A stretch of 64,000 bases of DNA. Origin: Argentina anserina. Lineage: Eukaryota > Streptophyta > Magnoliopsida > Rosales > Rosaceae. The notes under the pieces were generated by a model that ran no database searches, was not told where the DNA came from, and saw only the letters and a list, made by a program, of their open reading frames with translations. Location: positions 15,263,395-15,327,394 of the forward strand of contig NC_065878.1 of assembly GCF_933775445.1 (NCBI RefSeq), written 5' to 3'. The translations under genes were made by a program, and so were the position numbers. Positions 1-15,824 of this stretch are shown in pieces. Within the stretch, counting starts at the first letter, position 1. The number at the start of each line of letters is the position of its first letter.

Positions 1-76
1 CTCCATCATTGATCATTGGGTTTTGGCCTTGTTGATTAAATGAAGGTTCAGAAGAGGATGAATTACTAATCTTCAT
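1..76 (-). CDS. 5' end of an unidentified protein gene (truncated by window edge)
   Basis: On the minus strand an ATG at 76 opens a frame that stays open to the window edge. The 25 visible residues begin MKISNSSSSEPSFNQQ and are rich in Ser, Asn and Gln, as is common in the disordered N-termini of plant regulatory proteins. A TATATAT stretch lies about 40-50 bases upstream of this ATG (around 113-124), which is close for a promoter. I do not recognise the family. It could be a real first exon or a chance open frame. Confidence 0.35.
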   Translation of the reverse strand, partial: MKISNSSSSEPSFNQQGQNPMINDG

Positions 77-680
77 GGCTACTCAATTCTTTGTTTTTTG
101 GAACGAGCATAACAAATATATATGGGAGCAAGAATAAATATTCATTAATCTACTACTTAATGCAAAGAGAAGGCTAATATTATTCAAAAGAAGAGATATT
201 AACATTCTCCATGGCTGTAACTCTGCCTACGTGATAGATAGTACTGATTTTGAGGTTTGTTTTCTGGTATGCCAAAAGATGCATCTACTTCAAAACCTAC
301 TTGGTCGATTATTGTTTTGAAAGAGGGGAAAAAAATTAAGAAGATACTTGGTTGTAGACTTGTAGTTGTTGCTAATAGCAATCTCTCTAGATAATTTTGG
401 TGACAAGTAACATCTCAAACCAAAGGTGAGCTAGATTTTTCTTGATTCATCTTGGAATGAATTTAGAGTTGCTTCAAATTTCTCATTGCTAATGAATGAA
501 GATGTTGCTACGTTCCTTTCCTATATTACTAGGTGGATAATTCTCCCCCCGTGAAAACTAAGTGAGTCATAGAACTTGCACCATAAGCCCTAAACGAATT
601 CATAACATAATGAATTAGATAGATAATGGTGGAAACAAATGTGTAGGTTAAGTAGGTAATGTTTCACCATGTTATCAACA
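77..680. other. intergenic, nothing recognised
   Basis: AT-rich sequence between the truncated minus-strand frame and the tRNA gene. Open frames here are short and have no recognisable protein similarity. The left part probably holds the promoter of the gene running off the window. Confidence 0.5.
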
Positions 681-752
681 ATCAGAGTGGCGCAGCGGAA
701 GCGTGGTGGGCCCATAACCCACAGGTCCCAGGATCGAAACCTGGCTCTGATA
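681..752 (+). tRNA. initiator tRNA-Met (CAT)
   Basis: A 72-nt cloverleaf. Acceptor strands ATCAGAG (681-687) and CTCTGAT (745-751) pair perfectly, followed by discriminator A752. The anticodon stem TGGG/CCCA (707-710, 718-721) encloses the loop CCCATAA with anticodon CAT at 713-715. The first base pair A1-T72 and the C at position 33 of the loop fit a eukaryotic initiator rather than an elongator tRNA-Met. The internal B box GGATCGAAACC (731-741) and a downstream T run (771-775) suit RNA polymerase III transcription. There is no intron, and CCA is not encoded, as expected in plants. Confidence 0.95.
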
Positions 753-1221
753 CAGAGTGGCTTCCGATTTCTTTTTGTAATTTTTTTCATTATCTTCATT
801 TTATGTAAATACTCATAATTTTTCCTCTTATTTATGCAGACTGGATTTTGCCCAGTAACTTGTATAAAATCAGTTGTCGTAATTCCTTCTTTGTATAGAA
901 TCAGTGTATCCAAAGCTGGATCAACATTACACTGCTGCAACATAACAAACGGTTTAAATTTCAGCTCCAACCAAAACCATTGGTAAAATTATTACATGAA
1001 TATTAATAATTATTACAGTAAGATTGCAATTGTCTTTCGACCTCCCAATCTCCCATCCTATTAGATAGAAAGTGGAGGCCTCCAGTGTTTCATTACAGGG
1101 TCCCTATCCTAGTTCAAAGTTTAAAGAACTAGCAAAGCTACAACAGATATCTCTAAAATTCCACCTAGTAGCTCAGATGAACTAAAGCACTCTTTACCCT
1201 AGTAGTTTTGTACTATAATCT
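753..1221. other. intergenic / 3' UTR of epimerase gene
   Basis: Lies between the tRNA and the stop codon of the minus-strand epimerase gene. The part near 1000-1221 is probably its 3' UTR. Nothing else recognised. Confidence 0.5.
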
Positions 1222-4200
1222 TCAGAAACCTCCCTTCTCAAGATCCAGGTTCTCAGTACAGAAACTCGATGGCACAACAGAAAGCTGCAACCTCCCTGTC
1301 CATTCCTCTCCTAGCTTCAAGGTGATGGGTTTTTCAATTGCCGCAGCATCCACACAAAGCATCTGTTTGTACTCCTCATCACCGAAATCAACCATGGATT
1401 TTGATTTCTTCTCCCATGGATTCCAAACAACTGAAAATGTGTAAATCAAGTTGCTTAGTAAGAAACTTGATATATGATACATAACTCCATGATACATCTA
1501 GCGTTAACCATGATACATAACTCCTTCAACAGTTCAACCTAAGGTTTTCCCTTTTTCCACAATAGTAATAAACATAAACGTATTTAATGCACAATAGTCC
1601 TTTAAAAAAAAAACACACAATAGTCACTGTATTCAACTGTTACTAGTTGTTGTTTTTGTAGGGGACTGTTACTAGTTGTTGTTTTTTTAGGGGACTGTTA
1701 CTAGTTTATAACAGCTACAAAAATGAAAGAATACATACATTTAACCAACTGAAAGAAATATTAATTAACCAACCTGTCACTGTATACAACTGTTAGTAGT
1801 TGGCGAAACAACTATGATATCTATACTTTACATCTAACCAATTTAGAACAAATCAGAAGATCAACACATGCCAGCTTACCAACATCTGGTAGTCCTTCCT
1901 TTCTGATCACGTATGTCTGCTTTTTCTCATGATCAAGAATTGCAATTACTTTGCGTGAACTTAGATAAAGTCGATCAACCTGTCAGGAGAACAAATGTAT
2001 GTTAACAATTACCATATAATGTTATAATCTAATCTTGTTCTTTTCTGTTTTAGATATAATGCGATTTTTAGGGAGTGAAACAGTATTTATCTTTAGTACC
2101 AGTTAAAGCCAAAGAGTGTTTAGAAATGACTATACTTTTTGTCAGACAATGAATGGGGTACACATAATTAATAAGTTATTCAGTCACACAAAAGTTTTAG
2201 AATTCTGCATCTGTTTACCCAGCAAACAATTTCATTCTTGACACTGTAACTCGATTTTGGGTTTACTTCTTATATCACTAAGAGCCATTTCATTCAAGTA
2301 AACAAAAACTTACCTCTGATTCAAAAGTTATGGCATCTCCTTGTTCGGTGAAACGTTCTCTTTGACAAAGGTTGTCTAAGTAGTCACATGTCTCCAGCCC
2401 TTCAATCCTCACCTCACTATGAAGTCATATCCAGAAAATTAAACATTTGATTAAATGGACTTACAGAATGAAAAGGCAGAGCAATCACTAATTCAACCAA
2501 GAGTGCTCTATACCTTATGTCAGAAACCAAAAAGTAGGTGTGGTAGGCAAAAGAGAAACTAAACAACTTGCCATTGACATTCCTAACTCGCGAAATCAGG
2601 GTCAGATCTCCATTTATTGCAAGAGACACCCTTAGGCGAAATTCAAAACTGAAAATAAATGAAACATAAAAAGAATAAGATGAAGGTTCATAGCAGATTA
2701 CCACTTGAAAATAGATAATATAAGAGGAAATTATATAATATATAGTGCAATAATGCTTTAGTACATAGATTGGCTCCAAGCTACTAAACCAGTCCACTAC
2801 ATAAAGTTGGTCTACGGTTATACTGAGTTGGTGTAGATTAACCTATGGCTGCACTGATGCACCTAGGGGCCCGTGTGTGTGTGTGTGACAAGAGAAAAAA
2901 GTAGTCCAGCAGCTTTCGTCAGCATATCTTACCTAAGGGAGCAGAGGCACAAAGATCTCCACAGAATGCAAATGCTCTTATGATAAACACTGTACTATGA
3001 AGATTTTAGGAATGGGCAATACCTCTAACATCACTAAATTGTCATTCGAAGTTTCTATTATAATCAATCATACAAAACTAGCATAAATACAAACAATGCG
3101 TTAAGTGCCCCATTCTCTAATGAGAAAGCAAACATGCAGATTTATCTAAGGAATCAGCACTGAGCTCGTACCTGTGGGGCCAGCATTTCAGGTCCTCTTC
3201 CGATGGTTTAAGTAATAGATCAACAAAAGATTTTCCATAGGAATCATTTGGGTGAAGCACTGGTGGATTATCATCAACTGCCCAGACTTTGTTTCTTGCA
3301 AAACCATGCATTTCTAAGGATCCACAGTTCCCAAACTTCAAAAACATAAAGTACAGAGCATCAGTGAATTTCGGTATTTTGAGTAAAATATTATGATAAA
3401 AATGTGAAAATAACTAAACATACCTGCGGGAAACAGATGGGAATTCCTCCTCGCATTGCTTTTGGGGGCTTGAAGATTGCCTATAATTAATCAAATATGT
3501 CAATAAACTATCATCTATTCCTGTACGAGGTGTGATACATTTTCTACTATCATTATAACTATGATCACATTCTGTAAAAGTTCACCCTCTAAAGCTACCG
3601 TATCAGATGCCGGATGGTAAATTATCTTGTCAGGGTATGACTTAGCACAAGAAAGTAGATGCATTGAAAATCTGGACCAGCAAAAGTCTAATTAGAACAT
3701 CACTAAACAACTAGCGCAAATTGGAAATTCCCACAATAGATTTAAATCGAGTCAGCCAGGTTTTAAGTCTTCATCAGTCAACTACAGAACCTAAAAGGAA
3801 TTGACCAGTCAACCAATATGAAGCCGCGGTAGTAAACACAAAGTACACCCCAACCAGAGAGCTGAAGTTCATAGTTAAAAAGTGTAAAGCGCCTGAAATT
3901 TTGTTTGTAAAACTAACATATTGATACAACTCATACAAGCTCAAGAAATAATTTCTTTTCAGATTTATGACAACCACATAACTCAAAACAAACAAACAAA
4001 AGTTTATAACAACATTGTCAGAATTTAAAATTTATACCTTACTACTAGTGAATAGAAATTCTTCTCCATTCTCATTCCTCCATGATGTGACCTGTCCTCC
4101 ATGCAAGCTAACCTATATTATCCAGAAGAAACATTATTAAATCCAAGCAATTAAATACTCCTATTATCAGAACCGATCCAGTGATCTACTCAGTATAAAT

Positions 4201-4394
4201 TTTAGCAATTTAAGAATATTCTGTAATTTGTACTCAAGGCTTAAAAAGAACCAATTCAAAAGGAAAAAGAAAGAGATTCTCACCTGCGCTGAAGCTCCTC
4301 GTGGGTTTCGAAGAACAACTTGTCCAACCCCATTCAAGTCCTTTGTAATCTCAACTGCTGCCTTACAATCCCAGACTGCTGATGAATGCCCCAT
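1222..4394 (-). CDS. glucose-6-phosphate 1-epimerase (aldose 1-epimerase family)
   Basis: Interconverts the alpha and beta anomers of glucose 6-phosphate; in plants often named apospory-associated protein C-like. Eight coding exons on the minus strand: 4284-4394, 4038-4112, 3424-3480, 3172-3335, 2514-2648, 2314-2416, 1880-1979 and 1222-1430. All introns are GT..AG, phases agree, and the sum is 954 nt (317 aa), the usual family length. Family blocks appear in order: MGHSSAVWD start, LHGGQVTSW, RGGIPICFPQFGNCG, MHGFARN, FAYHTYFLVSDI, VVWNPWEKKSKSMVDFGDEE and GEEWTGRLQLSVVPSSFC. The start at 4394 was preferred over the upstream in-frame ATG (4412) because homologues start at MGHS. The His of AYHTY and the acidic residues near the C-terminus are the expected catalytic region. 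An AT-rich TATATA at about 5185-5191 could be the promoter, which would mean a long 5' UTR, perhaps with an intron (about 4631-4896). Confidence 0.93.
1636..1710. repeat. 29-bp tandem repeat in an intron
   Basis: About 2.6 copies of a 29-bp unit containing ACTGTTACTAGTTGTTG, at 1636, 1665 and 1694, inside the last intron of the epimerase gene. Confidence 0.8.
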
Positions 4395-6920
4395 TTTGAA
4401 ACAATCACACACAGGCTAACCTCTTCAAGACTCTAACTTCAGTACCTCGATTCTCTCAAAAACAAACGCAATGGATTTGAAAGGAGTAGATGACCACACA
4501 CTGAGACAGTGAGAGATCTAATGACCAAACAACTATAAAGACTTCGACCAAGCTGCAATTTTTTATTCAAATGATAAAACCCAACAAGCAATTCAAGCTC
4601 CCAATCTCAATCTGCCACAATCTCTCAGATCTGAAAATCTCCAGAACTAGATAAACCTAAAATGCTAATGCATGTGAAAATGCCTTGAAACCCTGCACAA
4701 GAAAACACCAACACCAACCTATAATTCAGTAATTCACAAATGCATAAAAGAAGTACTCAGCCACTCAGGTGCTTTGTCATGTACTTCCTAACTTCCAAGT
4801 TATCAAAAAGAATAGAACCCAATCTTTTAACTGTAACATTTCAAAATCCCATCAAAGGAAAAAAGAAAAAAGAATTCAACTTTATCAAGAACTGTACCTG
4901 TAATTTCCCTAATTACCATAAAAATCCAAACATTAAAAAAAACCCACCACGAAGATGAGTTGATGACCATAAAAGATAGATTCTTTGGGGCATAGGCATC
5001 TTTAAGTACATCACAGATGAACCAAGAGACCTTAACCCTCAAGCTAAAAGTGTTAAACAATGCCCCATTGAAGACCTTCAAGGAGCACAAAAACAGAGTA
5101 CGTGGCCAAGTTTTGAAGAAACGGAAGCATTCAGTGTTAATGACTGAACAAATGCTTGAAGGGAACCCAAAAGGAGAGGAGAAAATATATAAAAGAAAAG
5201 GTGAAGGGCGTGGAAGCGTGAGAAGAGGTGCATAAAACTAGGAAATGAACATGTGTGATAAGGAAGAAAGGACGGTCTCTGTACTTTGGTATGGCTGTTG
5301 CAGATTTAAGACGTGGACATACGAGAAGTAGTTCACGGCAGGAATTTCGAGAGTTGAGATTCCATTCAGTTTTCAATTGTAAATTGCATGACTATGGGCC
5401 AACGATCTATACAATTCTTTTCAGTGAAAAACCGATCACATTAATAATACGACAGTAAACAGTGAGATAATTCAAAATTGAATTAATTTTTTTAATTAAA
5501 TCAGAATTTAAACCAATTCATGCGATCAAATTACTATTGCAAGTTTGCAACTGAACTACACAATTTTTTTTATTTGAACGGGTATGTTGCGGCTGGCCTT
5601 AAGTTTTCATTAATAAAATTGTCGAATATAAAAAGGGGAAGGGGAGACGTAAAGTCTAAATCTTTTATTATAAAGACCCGAAATAATATCAGAAGTATAT
5701 ACAAACAAATACTCAACAAAGCACCAACTAGCAAAGAAAATTATTCTAATAGCGTCTCCATCTGTTTTAGAAAAACGGTGACATAACTTACATAACCTAA
5801 TGTCTAATATCACACAACTTAAAAACACTAAATCTTACGAAATTACATATGTAGGTTTTGGCTCTGGTTCCACTTTTTGTTAGTATCAAACTGAATCGCG
5901 CCACATCATATATGCCTCATTTGGTTTCTATAAAAGATGTGTTGCTGGCTTAGTCAGGGCTCTAGTTTGGGTTAATTCTTCTGGTTATTGTTGTCTCCGG
6001 GTGTGATGTTCACTTGATGCCGACGATATCTTGCAAAGCGGTGACGGTGAATATTATCTTGCTTGCGGCAGTCAACCTAGCGGCAAAGGCTGATGAGGTC
6101 TCTTTAGAATCGGATTATGACACAATTGGGTCACTAGATATTGTAGCTTGTTTAATGTTTACCTTCTCATGTTTAGCCTTTTCTTCTTCTTTTTCTTTTT
6201 TAGGAGATATGGTCCAAATCTTTGCGAGACTTAATTATTCTCATTATCTTTAGTTGTTCAACGATTGAAGTCTTTAGGCGACTATATTACTGGTGAAATA
6301 ATTTAGTTTGAGAGGGTTCAGCCTATAGTTTCTTTTTGTCTCTTCCGTGTAGTACCAACCAATAGAGGATCCCACTACGTACGTCTACGTGATGAATGTT
6401 TAACGAGTGGAAATAGTTTATATGTGATACTGTGGGTACTAGCTTTGGTTTCTTAGATGGCAACACAAAGGTATATAATGACATATTATGCTCCGATAAA
6501 TATAGTTATCCTCACAAACTCGTAATGAAAAATTGGCAGAGAAGCTTGCCGTTGACGCCATGTCATCAATTAAAACGACGTGCGTGAATCTCGCGCTCAA
6601 ATTGCTGCTACCTTCTCATTGTCATCTCTTTCATAAAAATTTTACCACCTTCTCCTCCATGATCCGAATTCCTGAAACTCAATTCTTCCTTTTCAAACCT
6701 GAATCCACATTTTCTTTTCCCCTCCCTCTCCGAGCTGATTTCATCTCCAAGCAATATCATTATCCCCTCATGTTGTTGTGCTTTGTTTATATTCCCTTTT
6801 ACGATCCACATCATATCCAAATGGTGGAAACTCAAGCCATCATTCGACCCCTATTCGTGATCGATTGCCCACTGTTTTGAGCAAATCCACAAAAGAAGCT
6901 AGGTTTGGTCTGAGGCCTAA
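4395..6920. other. 5' region of epimerase gene and intergenic DNA
   Basis: The left part (to about 5200) should hold the 5' UTR and promoter of the minus-strand epimerase gene; a possible 5' UTR intron has donor CAG/GTACAG near 4895 and acceptor TTTCAG near 4631. From 5240 to 6900 open frames are short with no similarity I recognise. The last few hundred bases should contain the promoter and 5' UTR of the NHL gene. Nothing else supported. Confidence 0.45.
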
Positions 6921-7670
6921 ATGGCCCAGCCATCACCAGTAAAACCGGTGCTGAAGAAGCCACCGGGATACAGAGACCCAAACCAGCCGCCTAGACCGAT
7001 TCCCGGCCAGAATCCCCGAAAACCGGTCCCTCTCCCACCCTCATTTCAGCCGCAACCGAAGCCCCGGCGTAGCAGCTGCTTCCGTGTCTTTCTTTGGGTG
7101 TCTTGCATTTTAATCCTTGTGATCATTGTCGTCGTTGCGCTGGCTGCCGGAATATTCTTCCTCGTATTCGATCCGAGACTGCCTCTGGTATATTTGCGGT
7201 CGTTTCAGATACCTCTCTTCAACACCACTGTGAAACCCGGAGGGACTTTCCTCGACGCGTGGACAGCTCCCGGGATGGACGTGAAGAACCGTAACAGTAA
7301 GTTAGACATATTCTACTCAAGGGTGCATGCCTACGTAAGTGTCGGGGACCCGAACGACGTCGGGTTGGTGTTGGGGATGAAAGAGCTGGGAGGGTTTACG
7401 CAGAAGTCAGGGAACACGACCAGTCTTAAGTTTGATTACGTGGTAAAGAACCGGCAGCTGAACGACGCGGTGGCCAAGAAGCTGTTGAGTCAGTATGTGG
7501 CGAAAACGATGAGAGTTGGGGTGGAGATGAAGACGAGGTTGGGTTATGTGGTGAAGGGGTGGAGGATAGGGACGATCGATGTTGATGTGGTGTGTGGGGG
7601 TGTCACGATGAAGGAGATTCATGTCGGTAGTACCATGCCCAAGTGTAAAATCAACGCCTACAAATGGTAA
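6921..7670 (+). CDS. NDR1/HIN1-like (NHL) protein, LEA_2 family
   Basis: Single-exon gene of 249 aa. Residues 1-50 are basic and proline-rich (PPRPIPGQNPRKPVPLPP), consistent with a cytoplasmic tail. Residues about 55-82 form one hydrophobic membrane segment (LWVSCILILVIIVVVALAAG). The rest is a LEA_2-type extracellular beta domain, with several NxT/NxS sites (e.g. NTTVKPGG, NTTSLKF) and a C-terminal block VVCGGVTMKEIHVGS ending in PKCKINAYKW. Members sit in the plasma membrane; some act in defence or membrane integrity, but the role of this member cannot be read from sequence. It resembles the Arabidopsis LEA hydroxyproline-rich glycoproteins, and its neighbours support that assignment. Confidence 0.9.
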   Translation: MAQPSPVKPVLKKPPGYRDPNQPPRPIPGQNPRKPVPLPPSFQPQPKPRRSSCFRVFLWVSCILILVIIVVVALAAGIFFLVFDPRLPLVYLRSFQIPLFNTTVKPGGTFLDAWTAPGMDVKNRNSKLDIFYSRVHAYVSVGDPNDVGLVLGMKELGGFTQKSGNTTSLKFDYVVKNRQLNDAVAKKLLSQYVAKTMRVGVEMKTRLGYVVKGWRIGTIDVDVVCGGVTMKEIHVGSTMPKCKINAYKW

Positions 7671-10417
7671 AGATCGAGTACGTTCTATTTGCATGTAGAG
7701 TTAAAGTTATCATTGCTTCTTAACTGTTCAAGATACTACTAGAGGATCATATAGCCTCATGAAATTAGTTCCATGATTCCATTAAGGATCATATAGCCTC
7801 AGTAGATTAATTAGTACAGTGGAGTCGTATGAACAAATTAGTTTAGCAACTCAATCTGGCTAGCTTCGTTCGTATATTTTCATTGCAAGGTTGTTCTTGT
7901 GTTAATTAGTACGTACACGCACAGAACTTCCAATGAACTATGCAGACATAGTTTTAGGGTAATCTGAATCAGAGAATGATCTATGGTTTTAACGAGGAAG
8001 AAAAGTTACCGGCGTATAAGTTCGATTCTATGAGTATGCGAATATTATTCGGAGTTCAGTATTTGAGGTCGATAGGTTACAGATTATATTTGATCATGCT
8101 TATATTACTCAATGTACATATATATTCATATATTGGTCAATTCTTTTCTATCTGTGTGCGATAGTAATACCGGCCCACATTGATAAAAGATGAAGAGAAG
8201 GGACACTAAAAATTAAATTGTTAATCTCATGCCATTACAATATATAAGGACGTAATTGTTAGCTAAATTAGTTTACCAGATGACTGAGATGAGAGATATG
8301 TCTATTATATATGCATTTTGAGGATACAACGTACGTACTATATATATGTGGCCTTTTCATTTCGTATCTTAAAATTGAGTATTACGAATGAGCTTGCTTT
8401 TATGATTGCAGGATCCGCATCCACTGAAAAGGTTACTGAAATCTGAATGCATGGATCATGGTAGTATACGAAGAGATTATTTGTTCAGCAAGGTGGAATG
8501 CTGGATGCTACCACATTAAGCAGACATTTATACCCGAAAGAGTAAAAACAGGATTTCCTGGTCATCTGTGTGTGTGTGTGTATATAACGAGCCGTTATTC
8601 TTTGCTACAGAAAAGAATTGAAGGGGGGTTATGTCGACATGTCGCTAATTAATTAAGCTTTGGATGCTACTGATCCGTGCATTATGGCAGTATCAATTTT
8701 AAACAGGGATTTGAAGGTTTGCGTTTTGATTTCTATAATGCGATTGGTCGGACTTGGATAAATTACTTTGCATTTTTATTTTTCTTTCATAGAAATAAGT
8801 AAAGATTGTGATGCCGTTGATAATGAGGCGGGGGTGGTCTCTCCACATTCTGTGGGAGACTTGCCATTTGTACATATTGTAAAAGAAACAGAATATGAAT
8901 ATGTGATCAACAGCATATAAGGTGTAACATTCTTTTTCTCCTATGCCTTTTGTAAAAGTAAGGTGTACCATCTTCTTAATTAATCATCTATTAAAGTTAA
9001 GTAGGTGGTGACATCAAAAGAGTGGCTGCATGCACATATGCCTACCAAAAGAAAAGAAGCAAAGTCGACAGTGATATCATATCTGCATTGTGTTTCAGTG
9101 ATGCTTTGTGGAATTGCGGTGCATGCATGCTCATATATATCTGCACTGTTTTTCTTCTTGCACTGAGTCCCACAGACCGGTGTTTTTTCAAGTGCTAAAG
9201 ATGTTATTGGTAACTAAAGTTAAGTAATTATTAATTTCAAGTCTTTCCTATTAGTATAGAAGTGTGTTAAAATTTGGAGCCTCAATATCAAAACTCGGGG
9301 AGGAGATCACCTATCTCAAACTTCTGAGTTCTAATTAATTGTGTCACTGGCATAATACTGAGATGCATGCCCTCCCATTTATCGATCTGAAGCTTAACTC
9401 GATCAACTCAAAACAACCTTTTCATTTATCAAAATAAGAAAAACAGATTGGTTTATCCTCTTTTGTTCTTCCTATGTATGAACTACAATAATTTAGGAAA
9501 GATGACATGTTTTTCTTTAACCAAAACATCAAGCGTGTGTGCCCTCCTGAAGAAGCTAGCTAGATTCACGAGATAGAGAGCGATTGTCATATACACTGAT
9601 CAGCGACTTAGTTTAACGGAGTATTTTGACAAAGAGCTAATGGAATTGAGCACTACACTAGAAGGAATTTGAAAGATTGGAGAGTTTTTCCATGTAATCG
9701 GAATGTAAAAGATCTAAAAGATGTTAGAGGCAAGTACATGGACTATAATAGATTTTTTCAACCCTTAACAAAGAGCACTCTGCAGACGAAATGACCACGG
9801 GGCAAAAGCCTCTCAAGCATGATAGCCATACATTTTACTCACCAAACAAACGTCAACAAAAAACTCTTATATAAAACGAAGTTTTGTAGACAAAATCCAT
9901 TACCAAATGCTTCTCATAATCATAAAACCTATAAATGAAATAGGACAGGGCGGTTTTCTACGATTTAGGCTGCTCCCATGACGCTCTCGGCATAAGTAGC
10001 TAGTTAGCTACATTAGCTATGACGCTTTCGATCTGATCCGACCCGATCCGACCCGACCATCTGATGTGGGTCAACTACTTTCCCCGCTCGTCAACATCCC
10101 CTAGGGTCCCACAGAATAAGCCAGTCCGCCAATCCAAACTCCAATCTCACCCGTCAAATACTCACCACCAAACCAAAGTCATCAGAATCAACGGCTAAGA
10201 ACCAAAGAATCAGTTGGAATCTCCCTGTGAATCACATAGTGTCATATACGTAGTACGTATTATATTCTTTCTCATCCTTCCTCTAAAAATCATTGCGCAC
10301 TTTGGTCAAAGTGCCACTTCTCTCTCCCTCTTCTTCTTCTTCTTCTTCTTCTTATTCAGTTCTTCTAAGTTCTGTCTCCTTTTAGATCCGCGACACGATC
10401 TACTCGAAGCTTCTTCC
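7671..10417. other. intergenic; 3' UTR of NHL gene and promoter of E2 gene
   Basis: AT-rich, no protein family recognised. A short GATCCGACCC-type direct repeat lies at about 10030-10060. A CTT microsatellite (about 10328-10352) falls in the likely 5' UTR of the following E2 gene. Confidence 0.5.
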
Positions 10418-13073
<2,656 letters not shown>

Positions 13074-15178
13074 TAAGTTGTGTGCCAACGACATGTAAGA
13101 CACCAACATCGGGTTCCCTGTTTTGTATAATAGAAGCCTGGCGTGTGAACTATTGTAATAGACATTGAGGAATAGGTTTGCTTGTGCCCCTCTAAGATAA
13201 TGGCAATGTGCTAGGTGGGTTCAAATGGATACTTATCTCAAAAAACTATGAAGGATCAGAAGTTGTTAAAGCTGGATGCATTGTCTATATATATGTAAAA
13301 CTTGAAGTTTATTTACTGTTTTGTGTTCTAATGTACGCTACGCTAAAGTACTTCTAGCATTTGCATATTGAGGGTTTCTCATCTTGTTGAGGTTAAGCAG
13401 TTGCTTATATGATCTGGACTAAATATATGATTGGAGCTTTTGACTGAAAGAGTCATAATTCCCAGAGAATGACATTTGTTTACATTTGGCTCTGTCCACC
13501 AAATCAGGAACAGGCCAAACCAAATATCTTTGTCCTTCTGGTCAAAGTAGTACTAACAACGATAGTATTTATTGTGATTCATGAGCCTTATCTTTTCTAT
13601 CCTACTTCTTAGTGTGATGCAAGCTTCATTTCCTTGGTGAAAAAGTGTCCTTGCTGTAAAATTTCATCATCTTCAGTCTGCATCCACATATTTCCTGACC
13701 TTCTGCATCATCACCACTCAATTTAGTAATTTACAGGTGTAGTGATAGAGTTGTACTACCTTTGGACTCCTCTGTGTCACTAAGCTGGCAGTAAAATCAA
13801 GTATCCCACCTGTCCAAGCTTGCTCTCCAAGTCTCATATGGTCCTTTCTACACTACCAATCTATATTAAATTCTTATCTCCAAGGAGATATTAATTTTTT
13901 GGAATTGTTTTATTTTATTTTTGATGCTTGAAGCAGATGGGTAAGAGCCAACTTTCCCATCCTCATTCAAAACGCTTTCTCATTTGGAGACCAGACAAAC
14001 TGGTTTGCCTGCAAAAAAACAATCCCCTTTTGTGCTATATGGAATTATGCTCTTCCTTTAATTCTTGCGAGGGAAAAACCATTTTCAAATTAATTTCACA
14101 TTAATTTATGGAAGAAATTGATAGGATAGTGATTGAGCAATAGTGACAGCCTCGAAAGGGAAGTTAGTGACAGGAACAATTGAAAGCAAGAACAGAAAGT
14201 ATGCAGTTTCTTTGACAACATTTTATTTGGCAATTTTGGACCCCCAGTATCTTCATTCTTCAAAATGTTATTGATTTACTTCTGTAAAATAATTCGTCAG
14301 CATTAAACCTGGTCTTGGCTGCCTTTGTGTCGGCCAAAGCTGATCTAAACGAACTAGTCTCCAATTATGCCAAAAAAAATAACAAGAGAATTCGTTGCGG
14401 TTTAGTCCTAACCATATTGAGATGAGAACAGGAAATGAAACCTGCCGTTTCGGGAAACTAAATATATGAATTTACTAAGATACTTGGAGACCAAGCAACA
14501 ACAAGAGCTCTAAATTAAGTATTTGTATTCATACCAGTATAGACGTGTGCGTTCAAACTTCTCTTATTTCTATACATTTGGTAGTGTGAATATAAAATTT
14601 TAACCGTTCAAAAGTTTTGTTAATCAATAAAAATCACTTTTGTAAAAAACTAATTTAAACAAATATCGTTTGTATAACTAATTGTATCAAACAAACAGAA
14701 GACTGATTATGAGACTATTAATTTTTACAATTACCGTTCATTTGTTTGATGTAATTGACTTAGCAAACGATTTTTGTTTCAATTCATATTTTACATAGAT
14801 GATCTTCATTGATTGTTTAAAATTTTGAACCGTTAACATTATGGAATCACACTACTACAAGTATAAAAATAAGAGAGGGTATGGATGTGTGCATCCATAC
14901 TGGTATGGACAGAAGTATTTTCCATAAATTATTCCACTATAGTTGGCGAATGAATCTATGTTTGGTAGGTATCTCAAATTGTGGGAAAATATTGTTTAAG
15001 GTGGATCGACTTGTTTGCTACAACGGAAAGATAGAACGAGAGTCGAGTACTTGGTTGCCAAGCAATAGATAAATTTTTTTGGGATAATTTATTGAGTTGC
15101 TGTAAGTATAAATAGTCATGACCGGATCTACAAGTATAAATAGTTGGTTATTTCAATGCCACTGTATGAAATCTTATA
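13074..15178. other. intergenic; 3' UTR of E2 gene then AT-rich DNA
   Basis: The first few hundred bases are probably the 3' UTR of the E2 gene. The rest is AT-rich with no recognised gene. Local imperfect inverted segments are present around 14570-14830, where CGTTCAAA- and ACAATTACCGTTCATT-like stretches recur, suggesting an old MITE, but I could not define ends. Confidence 0.4.
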
Positions 15179-15824
15179 CTCCCTCCGTTTTTTAATATAA
15201 GTCGTTTTAAGTTTTGATTTTTGATTCAATATATAAGTCGTTTTAACTTTTACTCCATAGTATTTCTTGATTTATCCTTAAACCACAATAATGAGATGGA
15301 TAAATTTCATTGTGAGAATTTGTATCAATTCTCATTAATTACTACTTCTAATTACGTGCTATATTATCAACAATTTATCTTTCCAACTACTTATAATTAC
15401 TACTCTCTTTTTTAAAGATATTTCACTACCACCATCCTTTTTTTATTAGTATTTGAGAGTATTCTACTCTTTGATTTGTCTTCTTATATAGGCAAATGAA
15501 GTTATGTAATTTCAGTTTTAGCTCCATTTTGAAACTTGAAAGTTTTGATACATGAAAAATTTTGAGTTGAAATATTTCTCTCAGCAATTTTCATTAGATT
15601 TGAAATAGGTGTTTGAATTTCAGGTTGGATTGCTGCAATAATTATAAAGAATGTGAAAAAGTTTGGTGAAGTAAATAATAGTAATAAGGCACATGCAAAA
15701 TAGAAAAGTGATGAGTAGTAATTAAGAGCAATGAAGCCTTAAATAATGGTTACATTGTCATTAGAATTGTTTCTTAATCGGTGTGAAAACTCTTAAAACG
15801 ACTTATATTAAAACACGGAGGGAG
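15179..15824. mobile_element. Stowaway-like (Tc1/mariner) MITE, 646 bp
   Basis: Left end CTCCCTCCGTTTTTTAATAT and right end, read inverted, CTCCCTCCGTGTTTTAATAT form terminal inverted repeats of about 32 bp with one mismatch. TA dinucleotides flank both ends (15177-15178, 15825-15826), the Tc1/mariner target duplication. The subterminal motif ATAAGTCGTTTTAA is repeated at about 15231. No transposase frame is inside. It ends about 170 bp upstream of the CRF TATA box. Confidence 0.9.
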
